Shown here piece after piece: positions 32,963 through 44,574 of a stretch of DNA of 64,000 nucleotides. The DNA lies in assembly GCF_910592395.1 (NCBI RefSeq), contig NC_088309.1:14884599-14948598 (forward strand), in the 5' to 3' direction. Origin of the DNA: Lineus longissimus. Taxonomy: Eukaryota > Nemertea > Pilidiophora > Heteronemertea > Lineidae. Made by a program: the position numbers and the translations under genes. Numbering within the stretch: position 1 is the first letter of the stretch; every line of letters starts with the position of its first letter. The notes under the pieces are model-generated. The model saw nothing but the letters and a program-made list of their open reading frames with translations. It made no database searches and had not been told where the DNA came from.

Positions 32963-33735
32963 ATGGGACCGAAACCAACTACAACTCGCAGCCGAAGAAA
33001 ATTACGGAAAGGCACGAAAGGTCAAATTGAAACTTATCGGTACGTGGATTGATGTTGAAAACGACCTTCTTGAGTGGTTAACGGATTTAAGAAACAAACG
33101 CTGACCAGTAAGCGTCCAGGACATGCAAGAGCGAGACTGCAGTTATTCGAAAATTGGTGGGATAATCTCCCTGAAGAACGAGGTAATGACATTGTTGACG
33201 CTAAAGCCATCCGTCACGATTTTCATGCATCAAATGGATGGGTTTATGAGTTTATGAAAAGGAAGGATATAAAGGTGCGAAAATGCAACAAAAACACCAG
33301 AACTATTCCAGTTGATGCAGTGCAGCGAGTTGCAGTTTTCCGGGATGCGGTGATGGGGACAATTGACCAGTCTGCATTGAATTTTCGTTTCATTTTTAAC
33401 ATGGGTGAAACGTTCCTCCTTCTGGACTGTCGTCCTCTCTACACCTGCTCGGCCAAAGCGGCCAAGTCTGTTGATATCAGAACTTTCCGTGCTAACGCTT
33501 AGCTTGGATGCACGATAACACTGGGCATCAATGCTGTTGGGGGAAAGATTCCTGCCCATGTGACATTTTCAAGACGAGGTTTCCTGAGAGAGTTAAATGG
33601 CATTCTGGTAAACGACTTGCCACATAATGTTAAGGTGACCTCATCCCAAACAGGGTGGATGAACCAAGAGACAATAGAACATTGGCTTGATCAAGTGTTT
33701 CGTCCCCACGTGGAGGCAGAAAAACTGTGAGCAGT
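32963..33735 (+). pseudogene. pogo/Tigger-like transposase relic 2
   Basis: It starts with ATG at 32963 (MGPKPTTTRSRRKLRKGTKG), then GTWIDVENDLLEW in a shifted frame, then a frame from 33074 to 33502 with the second half of the HTH region and the start of the DDE domain. The first catalytic Asp is replaced by Gly (NMGETFLLLDCRP). After a stop near 33500 the DDE fold continues (SSQTGWMNQETIEHWLDQVF) to a terminal stop near 33727. At least one frameshift and one stop occur. It is the same family as 1-800. Confidence 0.7.
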
Positions 33736-33965
33736 TCCTCATTCTCGTCGATAGATATCGGGTGCATATGACTGAATTGTTCGGAAATGCAGTGATAAAG
33801 TGCTAAAGTGATAAAATGCTTGTTTGGAAAAGCCGACCAGGCTGCGCTAATCCATGCGTTGCACGCCAATTCAAACCCCGATACGTCCGCCTATTGATCA
33901 CGTCCCGAGGAAGGTATTCCAATCAGGAATCATGAAGAGTAATCGTACTATTTTGGATGAATAAT

Positions 33966-34431
33966 AGGGAGGTTCCGCACCGCCTACGATTACGATTACG
34001 ATTACGATTTGTGTATGACGTCATCAATTTTTGCAGCAACGTCATCAGCCCTGAAATCGTCTGCGGCATATTCGGTTCGTTTCTACGACGATGGCGGCTA
34101 ATCTTCGTAAGTGATAAACGATCATCGAGAACGTCAATTTCATGCACTTCCAAAGTATCCTGGGTCACGTTTTTCACAAACAATATATTTTGACTATGCA
34201 CTCCAGACGTAGGACCTGCAAATTTCATGGCCAAAGCTGTTTTAGACCGTCACGACTGCAATGAAATTGGAATGCAAATTCGCTCTGTTCGTGAGCCGTG
34301 GGTTTCTTGAATGACATCAAGAGTATTTTTGCGGAACTGAATTTAGCTGCTTCTCGACGCGATTACGATTACGATTACGTTTTCCGAAATCGTAATCGTA
34401 ATCGTAATCGTAGGCGGTGCGGAACCTCCCT
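33966..34431. mobile_element. MITE with (GATTAC)n hexamer repeats inside its TIRs
   Basis: The end AGGGAGGTTCCGCACCGCC, followed by TACGATTACGATTACGATTA, at 33966 is inverted at the right end (to 34431). AAT occurs immediately outside both ends. The right arm holds hexamers in both orientations and could fold on itself. It is about 466 bp with no coding capacity. Confidence 0.85.
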
Positions 34432-34434
34432 AAT

Positions 34435-34873
34435 GATGCAAACTACGTGGCGGAGTCATATGGTGTCTTAGGACCGGTGTAACATCTGTGGTTGTTTCCC
34501 ATGTGTCAGTGTTTCCAAACAATAGGCAGCTAGAGAGACCATGACTTTTCAATAGGGGGGATACACAGAAAAACTCGTCAATCTATTTTTGAGCGTTCCC
34601 AAACAATGAGGGGAAACACTCAAAAACAGAAACACTCATAAACATTACACTGGTACTAGATTATTATGATCGGAGAGGCTAGATCGTCAACGATCCGAGT
34701 CGATGTGATGGCGGAATTCTAGAAGCTCGTGCAGTGCAGTAATTGTCACATGACTCCTACGTCATTGGCGGGTAAAAGTAAACTCGACCGACATGGCGTG
34801 AGTTGTCGAAGTCAGAGAAGGGTGGGTTTTCCCTAATCGTAAATGATTTATTGACTGTTGAGAATATAATAAT
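34435..34873. other. intergenic, nothing recognised
   Basis: No gene or repeat supported. Confidence 0.5.
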
Positions 34874-35912
34874 AATGAAATGGCCAGGGCCATTGTGCTC
34901 ACCTCATGTGGAGGAAAGATGGATAAAGAGCATGGTATTGTGTCATGTAGTGTTAGGTTTGATGTAGGTCCAAGCAATTACAATTTCCCCAAAATGGCCG
35001 ATTTACAGTACATTCGACCTCTGTGACCTAGAAAAGTAGGTCAAATCAAAGAAGACCCGGGTGACACATTGAATGGTTGTTAGAATTAGATGTACCTATG
35101 ATATAAAATTGGTGCCGATCGGGCAAGTCATTACTAGGAATAATGGCATTTTGAAGAATTTAGGATTTGGCCCCCTCCCTGGAGGCCAAACGGCAAATCA
35201 GATCGCACTAAACTTCGGTACCTGAGATAACCTGACCAAGGGGTACATGTGTACTTAATTTGTGATCAATAGTCATTGCAGTTAAGAAACGTGCCATAGT
35301 TACGGCCTGACGGCGAATTTATGCAATTTGACCTCTGTGACCTTGACAAGAAGGTCAAATTAAAAACCTGTGTGACATATACTGTATGGTGGTTAGATGT
35401 ACCCATGATATCAAATTGGTGGCAATCGGGCAAGAAGTTAAGGAATAATCACATTTTTAAGGTTTTTGGATTTTGCCCCCTGGTGGTCAAGTGGTGAATC
35501 ATATTGGACCAAACTTTAGTCCCTGAGATCACCTGACTAAGGGGTAAATGTGTTCTAAATTTGGTATCAATAGTCATTGCAGTTTAGAAACGTGCCATCG
35601 TTACATCCTAATGGCCAATTTACACCATTTGACCTCTGTGACCTTGAAAAGGAGGTCAAATCAAAAACCCGGAGGATATATGATGCACCTTTGCTAGAAG
35701 TACCTACCATATTTTTTTCAAAATTTCCCGACTACTATTAAGGGAGATATTGCATATTTTCACTTTTAACGTTTGGCCCCTGGTGGCCAAACCATGAAAC
35801 GAATCGGACCGAAACTTGGTCTCCAATGTGTCATTACATAAGGGTACATGTGTACCAAGTTTCAACTCAATAGCTCTAACAGTTACGAAACGTGCCCTGC
35901 TAACGGACGACG

Positions 35913-35950
<38 letters not shown>

Positions 35951-36008
35951 ACGACGGACGCCACGGTATGGGATAAGCTCACCTCTGCTAAGAGGTGAGC
36001 TAAAAAGC
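34874..36008 (+). repeat. copy C of the half-site repeat family
   Basis: It starts AATGAAATGGCCAGGGCC and ends with the same GAC tract, hairpin and TAAAAAGC as copy A. Core half-site clusters lie at 35015, 35329 and 35630, about 300 bp apart. From about 35640 to the end it is nearly identical to copy A (10355-10778), apart from a shorter GAC tract, which implies recent common origin or gene conversion. Confidence 0.85.
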
Positions 36009-37196
36009 TACGAGATAGATACCACCACAAAGTATGTTGAATGCACAAAGTACATATAAAGGATTTGAAGGCATGTGGCCGTAACAGGACTGACACAAAA
36101 CCAGCTGGAAGTTGACAAGGATCAGAGACAAATGGCTTTGCAGTTCTACCCTCTGCAGATGGGTTACCTCCAGACAGAAGTTAGGAAGAAAGTAAACCTT
36201 CAAGATATAGCCAAGACAAAATGTACGTTTTCGTGAAAATAAAACTAAACTGGCACTGGGAGGGCAGTGGGACTCACCGCCCCCCCCCCCCCCCGGAATC
36301 CCCTACCCGCTTGACGAACCACCCCTATTGGCGACGTTATGCAACTACTTCTGACTGAGATTCTACATACTCCTGTATTGTAAACTGCTGATTAATTTGC
36401 ACAAATCGTCCAGGCACCCACTGACAATCGCTAGTCCTCCTGTAAATATACTACAACTAGTATACTAGTATTCTTCTCTGAATTTCATGTGTAACTATCA
36501 CAATATTAAACAATGTACATTGTAAACAACTATACCTGCCAAACTTACTTCTAGTATACTGTATTTCTTCTCCACAAAACTGCCATGTACCGCATATCCT
36601 TATTCATTGCCATCAATTCACATGCCTACAGACCCCTCCTTCCACACCCACAACCAAAGCCACACCCCTACGTGATCCCAGTGTCAGTCACACTCATGAT
36701 ATCACCAATTATCGGGCCATTCACAGCCCCACATCCGCTCTGGCCTTTAATGAAGAAGATTATCCAAAAGCCCGCCGTAAATGTGATGGAAATGTAACGA
36801 TGTGCTATTTTTAAAGCAGATTGTGCAAATCTTTGCCAAAATACCAAAATTGAACATAAACAGATTTCGTTTGAGGCCAATACAGATAAGTTGATACTAG
36901 AGGGAAAAATTCACCTACCTCCAACAAGAGGGCCTAACATCGCTAATTGTTCCAATGCAGAATTAATCCAAATGATAATGAGCACTGCTACGTCTCCCCA
37001 TTAGAAAACAAAACCACGTGACCAGAGGCACATGCACGACGGTATACAATATACACCATGGTGGCTCAAACAAAAGAGATAAATATGTCTCTGAATCTTC
37101 ATTAAAAAAATGATTTTCAAGAGGAAGATTGTAAAGCCCATTTCTTGTGAACAGAGGAGGAGATATTTTCGATGACTTTGAAGAGGTTAATCTAGA
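36009..37196. other. intergenic; poly-C run at 36284-36296
   Basis: No gene recognised. Confidence 0.45.
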
Positions 37197-40100
37197 CGAA
37201 CTGAATAACAACATCATTAATTGTATTCGATTCAATGACACAAAGGATTGTTCCTGTGAACAAAATGTAGGCTATCGTTGATTGATCATTTCTTGATTTC
37301 TGAAAGCATGTTTGAGCGTATTGACTTATATAAGGGGTTACACCAAGGTCACAATTTGGCTGATCATTCTGGTCTGTATCTCGGTTTGAAAAATTCCTGT
37401 AGTTCTCGGGAGGGCCACAGGCTTGAAACACGAGGGAATGAACCATGTTGAGAGAAAACGCAAACTCGGACGTTGAAATGTATTGCAATTTGTTGGATGA
37501 ATACTTGAGTGCTACTGATATACCTGTGGATGCAATAACTTGTAGAAATTATTTCTGTACGGCACATCAAGCTGAAATAGAAAGGTTTCACGACGGCAGA
37601 ACTGATGCATGTATTAGTGCTGCTGATGTCTCTATTCCGAAAAAGAGTGCCAAGCAATCTAAGGGCATTGCAGACTGGAATGATGAGGTCAATGTTCTTA
37701 GGGAGAAAGCTTTTTTTCTGGGACACCATCTTGGGTTGAAAATGGGCGGCCTCATAACGGCATAGTGGCCGACATTCGTCGTCGGACCAGGGCATCATAT
37801 CATTATGCTGTGAAAAGTAACAAATAACAAGGAGAAAGAAGCAGCTGATAAATTAGGCATTAAAATGCAAGGGAAGAGTAGTGAAGAATTTTGGAAAGGT
37901 ATTAGTAAAATCAATGAAGGAATAACATTCTCCCTCACACAATGGACAAGGTTGATGGGCCAGAGGCCATTTGTAATGTTTTTGCTGACAAATGCAAACA
38001 AGTGTATAATTCGGTTTCGTATGATGATGATGAGATGGAGGCGCGTATGCAGGATATGAATAAGGGTGCGCGTCAAAAGTTTTGTGGGGGGGGGGGGGGC
38101 GGGGGGTTGTTCAGAAAGGCACTCAATTTTATATGGAGATGTAGTTCGGGGCATGAGAAAGTTACAGAAAAGCAAGATTGATAGCATTGAAGGTCTTAAA
38201 TCTGACAATTCTATTAATGGGGGGGAACATATTAAAGGTGATGATATCCCTTTTGTTATCATCGATGGTGGGTGAATCATGGGTGTTGTGCTGGGGACCT
38301 TGCTAAAACTACTGTTATACCTATACCTAAGAATACAAGGAAATCACTGACTTCATCGGACAATATAGGGGCATTTCACTAAGTGGTATTACGGGCAAGA
38401 TTTTGGATTACGTTTTCCTTCATAAAACAGCAATGTTTTTTCTTCGTCAGACATGCAATTTGGTTTCAAACAAGGGTTATCTACTGCCACATGCAGTATG
38501 GTGGTAAATGAGGTGATTGATTGTTTTAATAGTCCAAGTACAAATGTATATTGTGTTATGCTTGATGCCTCGAAGGCGTTTGATAAGGTGCCTTTTATTA
38601 AATTATTTCGACTTCTTTTGCAGAAGGGGCTTTGCCCACTGGTTGCTAGGTTATTGGCTATTGTATACATTGTAAGAGTGAGTTGGGGGGTTCACACGTC
38701 AGGCGAGTTTGTGGCAAGAAATGGGGTCAAACAGGGAGGAGTGTTATCTCCGGTTTTATTCAGTGTTTATTTCGATGAACTTTTGTCTGCTCTCTTAAAG
38801 TCTGGCGTTGGGTGTCACATCGGTTTGCACATTGTTGGCGCTTTCGCCTATGCCGATGACGTGGTTTTGTTAGCCCCGACTATTTTTGCATTGCATACGA
38901 TGTTAAATGTTGCTACGTCGTTTTCAATTGATTTTATGATAAGTTTCAATGCTTCAAAAAGTAAGCTGATCATTTTTGGTGAAACTGGGGATCTTGACAC
39001 TGTCATTTTGTTTCAGCGGGTGTTACATCGACCATCTCCCTATGAGGTGCATTTAGCGGGCGTGATCTTCGGGCCACTACTAACCACGATGAAGAGAAAA
39101 GTTCAGGCTGCGATAAATGACTTGTATAGAAGAACGAATATTTCATTATCTCGATTTCGGTTTACCACTCACGAAGTGAAATACAGGCTTTTCAAATCAC
39201 ATTGTATGTCTCTCTATGGGTAACAGGGGTGGGATCTATCATTTCAAGGAAATGAGTTTATACATGTGGCATGGAGAATATGTATTAGAAAACCCCTGAC
39301 CTTACCGTCTCGAACGCCATCCTGATTCTCATGCGTTTGCATCACCACTATTGAGCTCCACAAACCCATGAGGGATTCCATCGATTTTCCTGTTTTCTCG
39401 GCTCGCTCCCCAATCACAGCGCTGATACGAAAACTTAAAGAGGGCAAAGGTCAACGCCGATCGCACGTTGTCCAACCTCGTCGCCTGTTTTGACAACGGT
39501 CAAACTGATGCAATTGTTAGTGTATTTTTAGAATCCGTTTAATAGGCACATGGTTGTAGGCAGAAATTCCTTCTCCTGGGATATCCAAGACAAAAACTAG
39601 CTTTATCTCCAAAAATTCTAAAGTACGCTTTTCATCTACCTGTTTCCCCTGCACCATGGCAAAACATGAATTATCACAATTCTAAATCGTATTGTCGTGA
39701 ATATTTCAAATCGTACTGCAGTTGCTGAAATCGTTGTTCAGATTGGTCCAAAATCAAGGCTATTTGCCTGGGCCAAAACACTGCTTCTGAGGCGGAAAAT
39801 GTCAAGGGTTTGGGTGAGTGATTTAGCGATCTCAAAACATTGCGGGTCAAGATGATCGAACGCATAATGCTTTGATTCCGTTAATTATACAGGATTTTCC
39901 AATTCAAGCTCAGATAGAAAAGCGCTTTGTCACATTTTTGAGACTATGGATGTCAAACAATGTATACCTAATGTTTTATTGAGGATGGGAGCCGGACGTC
40001 TCTATTTTTAATTTCTTGGTGGATAGGGGCAATTTGCCCAATTTATGTTCTAAGAGGGGGGGGGGGGGGGGCGTGTTAGGATGATGGATGTGTCAGAGGA

Positions 40101-40210
40101 GCAGGAAAGAATGGCTGGGCAAATAAGAGAGTTAATGAGTGTGCGGGATAGGGGGATGAATTTTCTGACAAGGGGGGAGATTGAGGACGTGCATTTTGAA
40201 TTATGTGTTA
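37197..40210 (+). pseudogene. decayed LINE ORF2, same family as 25081-28161
   Basis: The 5' edge falls within the end of the endonuclease domain (LIDHFLISESMFERI near 37280). The linker at 37445-37765 aligns to the intact copy (CxNYFCTAHQAEIERFHD; WNDEVNVLREKAFF). The RT is open from 38453 to 39223 (QFGFKQGLSTATC, MLDASKAFDKV, GVKQGGVLSP, FAYADDVVLLAP), followed by the AINDLYRRTNI thumb. The C-terminus is broken and ends near 40210. G-homopolymers at about 38086-38106 and 40058-40071 interrupt the frames. It is 5'-truncated and dead. Confidence 0.85.
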
Positions 40211-41290
40211 ATTGATCGATGAATTGGTGAGCTACAGTGATCTCTCTATAATAGAGTACTAGGACTGTATATTACTTATCATTTGTAATTTGTATGCCAT
40301 GGTTATCTCTTTATATTAGGAGGCAATACTGTGATCTGTAGTTTGTACTGCACGACAAACTGTAATGCACCCCTGCACTCTAATTGTACGAATATTAAGC
40401 TTTTTTGTCGTGTCATATTTAGGCCAACTAACTCTGTACTAACTAGATAGATTGCTGAGAAGCCAGACGACCCTATCTAATAATGTATTTTTGGGTCATG
40501 GACTCATTTACCCGGTTTAAAGTGTGTATCTCAGTGACTCCGGATAATTTTTATCTTCCCCCAATGAGCATGAGACTAATCCCTCAACACCAAACAATAG
40601 AGACACACAGCCGCGGCTTTCATCAAAGGACGGAAAACAAACATGCCTTAGCTCTAAAATCGTTATTTTGTGATAGAGATACATTTTGTTTGCGAACTCT
40701 CACGTTCCCAAAAGCGACACAGCACATTATTTTACCTTTTGTGGGGGCAGTCGACCAAAGAATAACTCTAACTTTGCAGATTCAGCGACAGAAGATTTAC
40801 TGAAAACAGAAGAACGTACAAATAAATACATGTTTACACAATCGGTACAAATTAGCTCAAAATTACAGACAAATAGTAGGGAAAACACTAATAATTGAAA
40901 ACGCCTTGAAAATAGTCTCAAAATGTTGTCACCAAAGACCAGTGACAAGAAACACAGAAACGAAACAGAAACACAGAAACACAGAAACGAAACGCAGAAA
41001 CCAGTCTTGTGGCGAATTCTGGTCTGCAGGCTCCATCTTGTTGCCATGGTTGTGGCCGCGAACGCGGGTGTAACTAAAACTGGTATTCAGTCGGAATGGA
41101 AGGAGGAATGCTCATTTCCCAATACCCCTTTTAGCCTCATCAACGTGTGCGCAGATTGGCAGCATCTGGCCTTGATCGTGCCCCTGACCATGCCGATCCA
41201 CCATCTGTAGGGCATGAGGACTTTATGATCGATATGAGCCGCCAGTAAGTCGGCATGACCAATGACCAGAACACGACCATAGGCCTGCTA
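40211..41290. other. intergenic with inverted GAAAC minisatellite (left arm)
   Basis: Around 40945-41002 the sequence is a run of ACAGAAAC/GAAACG words. The inverted form lies at 42045-42107. No gene is seen. Confidence 0.5.
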
Positions 41291-41434
41291 GGAATGTACA
41301 ATAGAACATGACTCTCTATTCGAAGGACTATTTTCTATTTACACTGACCTCCCCAATACACTACATGTATGTACTACACGGCGTAAATAGAAAGTAGTCC
41401 TTCGAATAGCGAGACCTGTTCTTTTGTACATTCC
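41291..41434. mobile_element. 144-bp hairpin MITE
   Basis: Left arm GGAATGTACAATAGAACATG through GAAGGACTATTTTCTATTTAC is inverted over about 50 bp at 41385-41434 with few mismatches. Only about 40 bp separates the arms. No coding capacity. Confidence 0.8.
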
Positions 41435-43150
41435 ATGGCCTGTGCACGACACTATAGGCTGAACTTCCCTACTGCAACCTCATGAACATAAACATATATT
41501 TAAAGGGACTATTTAAAGGCAGCAGCTGGGCAGGCAAGATTGAGTTACTCCAAGTCCAAGTCTAGTGCCCGCCCGCCCCCCCCCCCCTTCCCCCCCACAC
41601 TTTACTCTATTCTAGTCGCCAAAATTGGTCTCTCACGTCTCACATAACGTCGAAATGATTCACCCATGTACTGGTACCGTACCTTGCATTTAGTGCTGCA
41701 TCAGACGGGATTTGTAGGATGATCCTGGTACTTCATGTAAATTGAACACTACAAGGCAAGATGTTGCACTGCACCTTCATTTAAAATAACATGCTGTAGG
41801 AATCGAATCGATCCTACCAAAGTACTACACCACCACCTCAAAAGACTTCACCCATATCGTGCCGCCCCCCTCCCCCCCCCCCCCCCCCCAAGTTGCTCCA
41901 TGTATCCCCTCAACAACTCTATTGCATTTCGGCTGGCCGCAACCCACCAACCTCAGATTTTACTTTTAAACGACAATAACAACGGATTGGGCAAGGAAAG
42001 TATCGGCGTGCCGCTTGATTCCAACTTTTATGAAAACCCGTTTGATTTTCGTTTCTGCGTTTCGTTTCTGCGTTTCTGTGTTTCTGTTTCGTTTCTGTGT
42101 TTCTTGTTTTACAACTACCCCAAAAAGTGCTTCAAAAGCACCGAAATGATCAGAATCTGGGGCCTATAATCAGCAAAAATCAAATACGTCTGCAAAAGAT
42201 GATTACGTTATAGAGTTCAGGGCGATGAAAAAAAGCCGTAACATCAATATTCATGGTAATATCGATGACGTCATTGTGGTGATTGCCGTGTATTAGAACT
42301 CTACTAAAAATAATCCCTAAAACACCTCAGAAAACACCCTAAAACACCACAGAAAACTTCAGACAAGTTGAAGGATGTTTATGTGGTGTTCATGAAGTGG
42401 TCCGTGGGTTCTTTTGAAACAAAATACCTCTACTGCATACGTCATCTTCAATGCCTTGATAGCCTTGTTGGTCTGCTTTGCCTTCAACCACGCTTTGTCA
42501 TCCATGTTCCTCGGAGGAATAGTCGAAACTGTCACACACGAATATGGTGCAGCACACAAACATGACATACTATTTTATGAAAGCAATATTACAGAGACCA
42601 TAAAACGCTATTTCAAAACCTATCAACCTCTTCTTCGAAACAAGCAACCTAATCAAACAATTTTATACTTGAAGTTGTCTATCGATAGTCTTCCAATGTT
42701 TACAATATTTTGCATAAGTTCAATGATTGCTTCTTCATCATTTGATTTAAAAAGGACTTTACGTCATATAAAACTTATGGCCAAACTTTACTAGCTCCAT
42801 GTTCCTTCCACATCAATGCAGGCCTAACACTACCATGATGACTGCTAGCTGGAAAACTTATGCGATCACAAATTTCCTTCGTCGAGAATCTGGGCCCGCT
42901 GGCAGCACAGTCATTCGTCCCGACCAAAATGAATACGTCAGTAAAAGCACCCCACCGTATCTTTTTACATTTTTCTAACAAAGAAATAGTGTTTAACCCT
43001 TGAAAAGCAAACGTAATGTGGTCACTGAATGGGCATCCAAGAGCACTGTTGTCCACATATTTTAGAATCGAAGCAGAAAAAAATCACCGTTCGTTTTGCA
43101 CAGGTCGCCATTTTCATGATTTTTTACGATAACTCCAGCCATTTGGAATT
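41435..43150. other. intergenic; poly-C tracts and right GAAAC arm
   Basis: It contains poly-C runs at about 41575-41590 and 41864-41890, the inverted GTTTC minisatellite at 42045-42107, and an SGNH-like fragment (separate entry). The plus-strand frame 42414-42794 has hydrophobic segments but no recognisable family. Confidence 0.4.
42775..43056 (-). pseudogene. possible SGNH-hydrolase domain fragment
   Basis: The minus-strand frame contains FAFQGLNTISLLEKCKK followed by DVFILVGTNDC. This is the GxND block of the SGNH/GDSL esterase fold, which occurs in proteins carried by some animal transposable elements. The preceding GDS block and the DxxH block are not visible, so it is at best a fragment. 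Confidence 0.35.
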
Positions 43151-43503
43151 CGTTTGAACACAAACGGCAGGAATATATTTCTTTTTCACGGAAACTATTT
43201 GAAAGAAAACGAAAAGCGTTTGGAACGCGTTTGCTGACAAATGGCGCAATGCCGTTTTTGACGAAACGAAAACGAAACGCTTTTCTAAACGCTCTTCAAA
43301 CGAATTTCAAACGCTCTTCAAACGAAGTTCGTTTAGGGTGAAACGAAATTGCGTTCGCTTTCAAACGGGAAATAAACGGTAGGGCCAGCGTTTGACAATC
43401 GTTTTACAAACGTTTCAAGATCGTTTGGGTGCGTTTTTATTGTTCACATTTCAAACGAATTTCAAACGATCTCAGATACGTTTCAAACGCGTTTGAAACG
43501 AAA
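43151..43503. repeat. CGTTT/AAACG-rich block
   Basis: In about 350 bp the pentamer CGTTT or its complement AAACG occurs roughly thirty times, in both orientations and often as palindromes (TTTCAAACGCGTTTGAAACG). There is no fixed period, so it is not a simple tandem array. No reading frame. Confidence 0.8.
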
Positions 43504-44574
43504 TCAATTTGGAGACGGCCCCTTATCAAGCACCTCCTGTGATTACTGGGGTATCTGTCAAGGATGGGCTTTAAGAGGCAGTGAAACTGAGTGAATTTTT
43601 CTGAAGTCCCAAACCTAAAATATGAAATGAAATAAAGAATGTTGCTTGCTTACTGATCAATGATATATTTGGGGTCAGTAACAAATATTGAATGAATGAA
43701 ACAGTCTTTCAGGTTGACAAATCTACCTTATCATGAGAAACAAAATAATTTTTGGGGTACAAGGAATAAGCAAACCTGTTGACTTTTCTCTGCCAACCTT
43801 CTTAATGGGTGAATAGGGCCGGGTCATTGCTTGGGTAAGCTGGCATTATTAAGAAAAAAATCACCTATAGTATATGAGTAAAGGGTGATTTTATTTGCAG
43901 CTTTTTCAAACTTTTCCAATGGGCTTAATGATGAGTTTTTGAAAGGAACCACTTTTGAACCCACCTTACACTGAAGGCCAATTTACAGACATGGGCATAG
44001 GGCTATAAAGTTATATGCTAATCATATGACAAATCTATCGCCTATCCAGGAATTTTATGAGATAATTCTAAATTATGGTGACTTAACAACCAGCATGGCC
44101 AGAAACAGCGATGTAAATACTTGGTGAAATGACATGTTATTCATATTACCTGACTTTCCCATTCACTGATGGTTTGCAAAGTTTTATGCCACGTGTATAG
44201 CTAATGAGGTCTTCCAGCAAGTTGGTGGGTGAAGTGTGTTGATTCAGTGGTATATATGCAAATCAGTCTATGCTCGCTCTATTAGAATATTTTGGCACTC
44301 CTCATGACCATCAAACTCAGGCAGTTTTTGCCAAAAACAGATGTGCATAAAATGTCTTCTGGTGATCAAGTTTCTCACTTAATGTTTTAATTGCCCTGTG
44401 CTTCTGTAAGGGGAGAGCATTAGCGTCATCTTGAGACCCTAACCATTACAATCCTTTAAAACCTGCGACCGCCAGGTAGGGGTTGATAATGGCAATTTCA
44501 TTCAGAAATTTAGGAAATCCTGGTTACACGTTTTTTGAAGTAATGAGTCTTTGATTGGGAATATTCCTTGGTTG
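43504..44574. other. intergenic, nothing recognised
   Basis: No gene or repeat supported. Confidence 0.5.

Noticed and set aside
42414-42794. 126-codon frame with hydrophobic segments
   Set aside because: No family recognised and no conserved motif; kept only as a comment in the interval entry.
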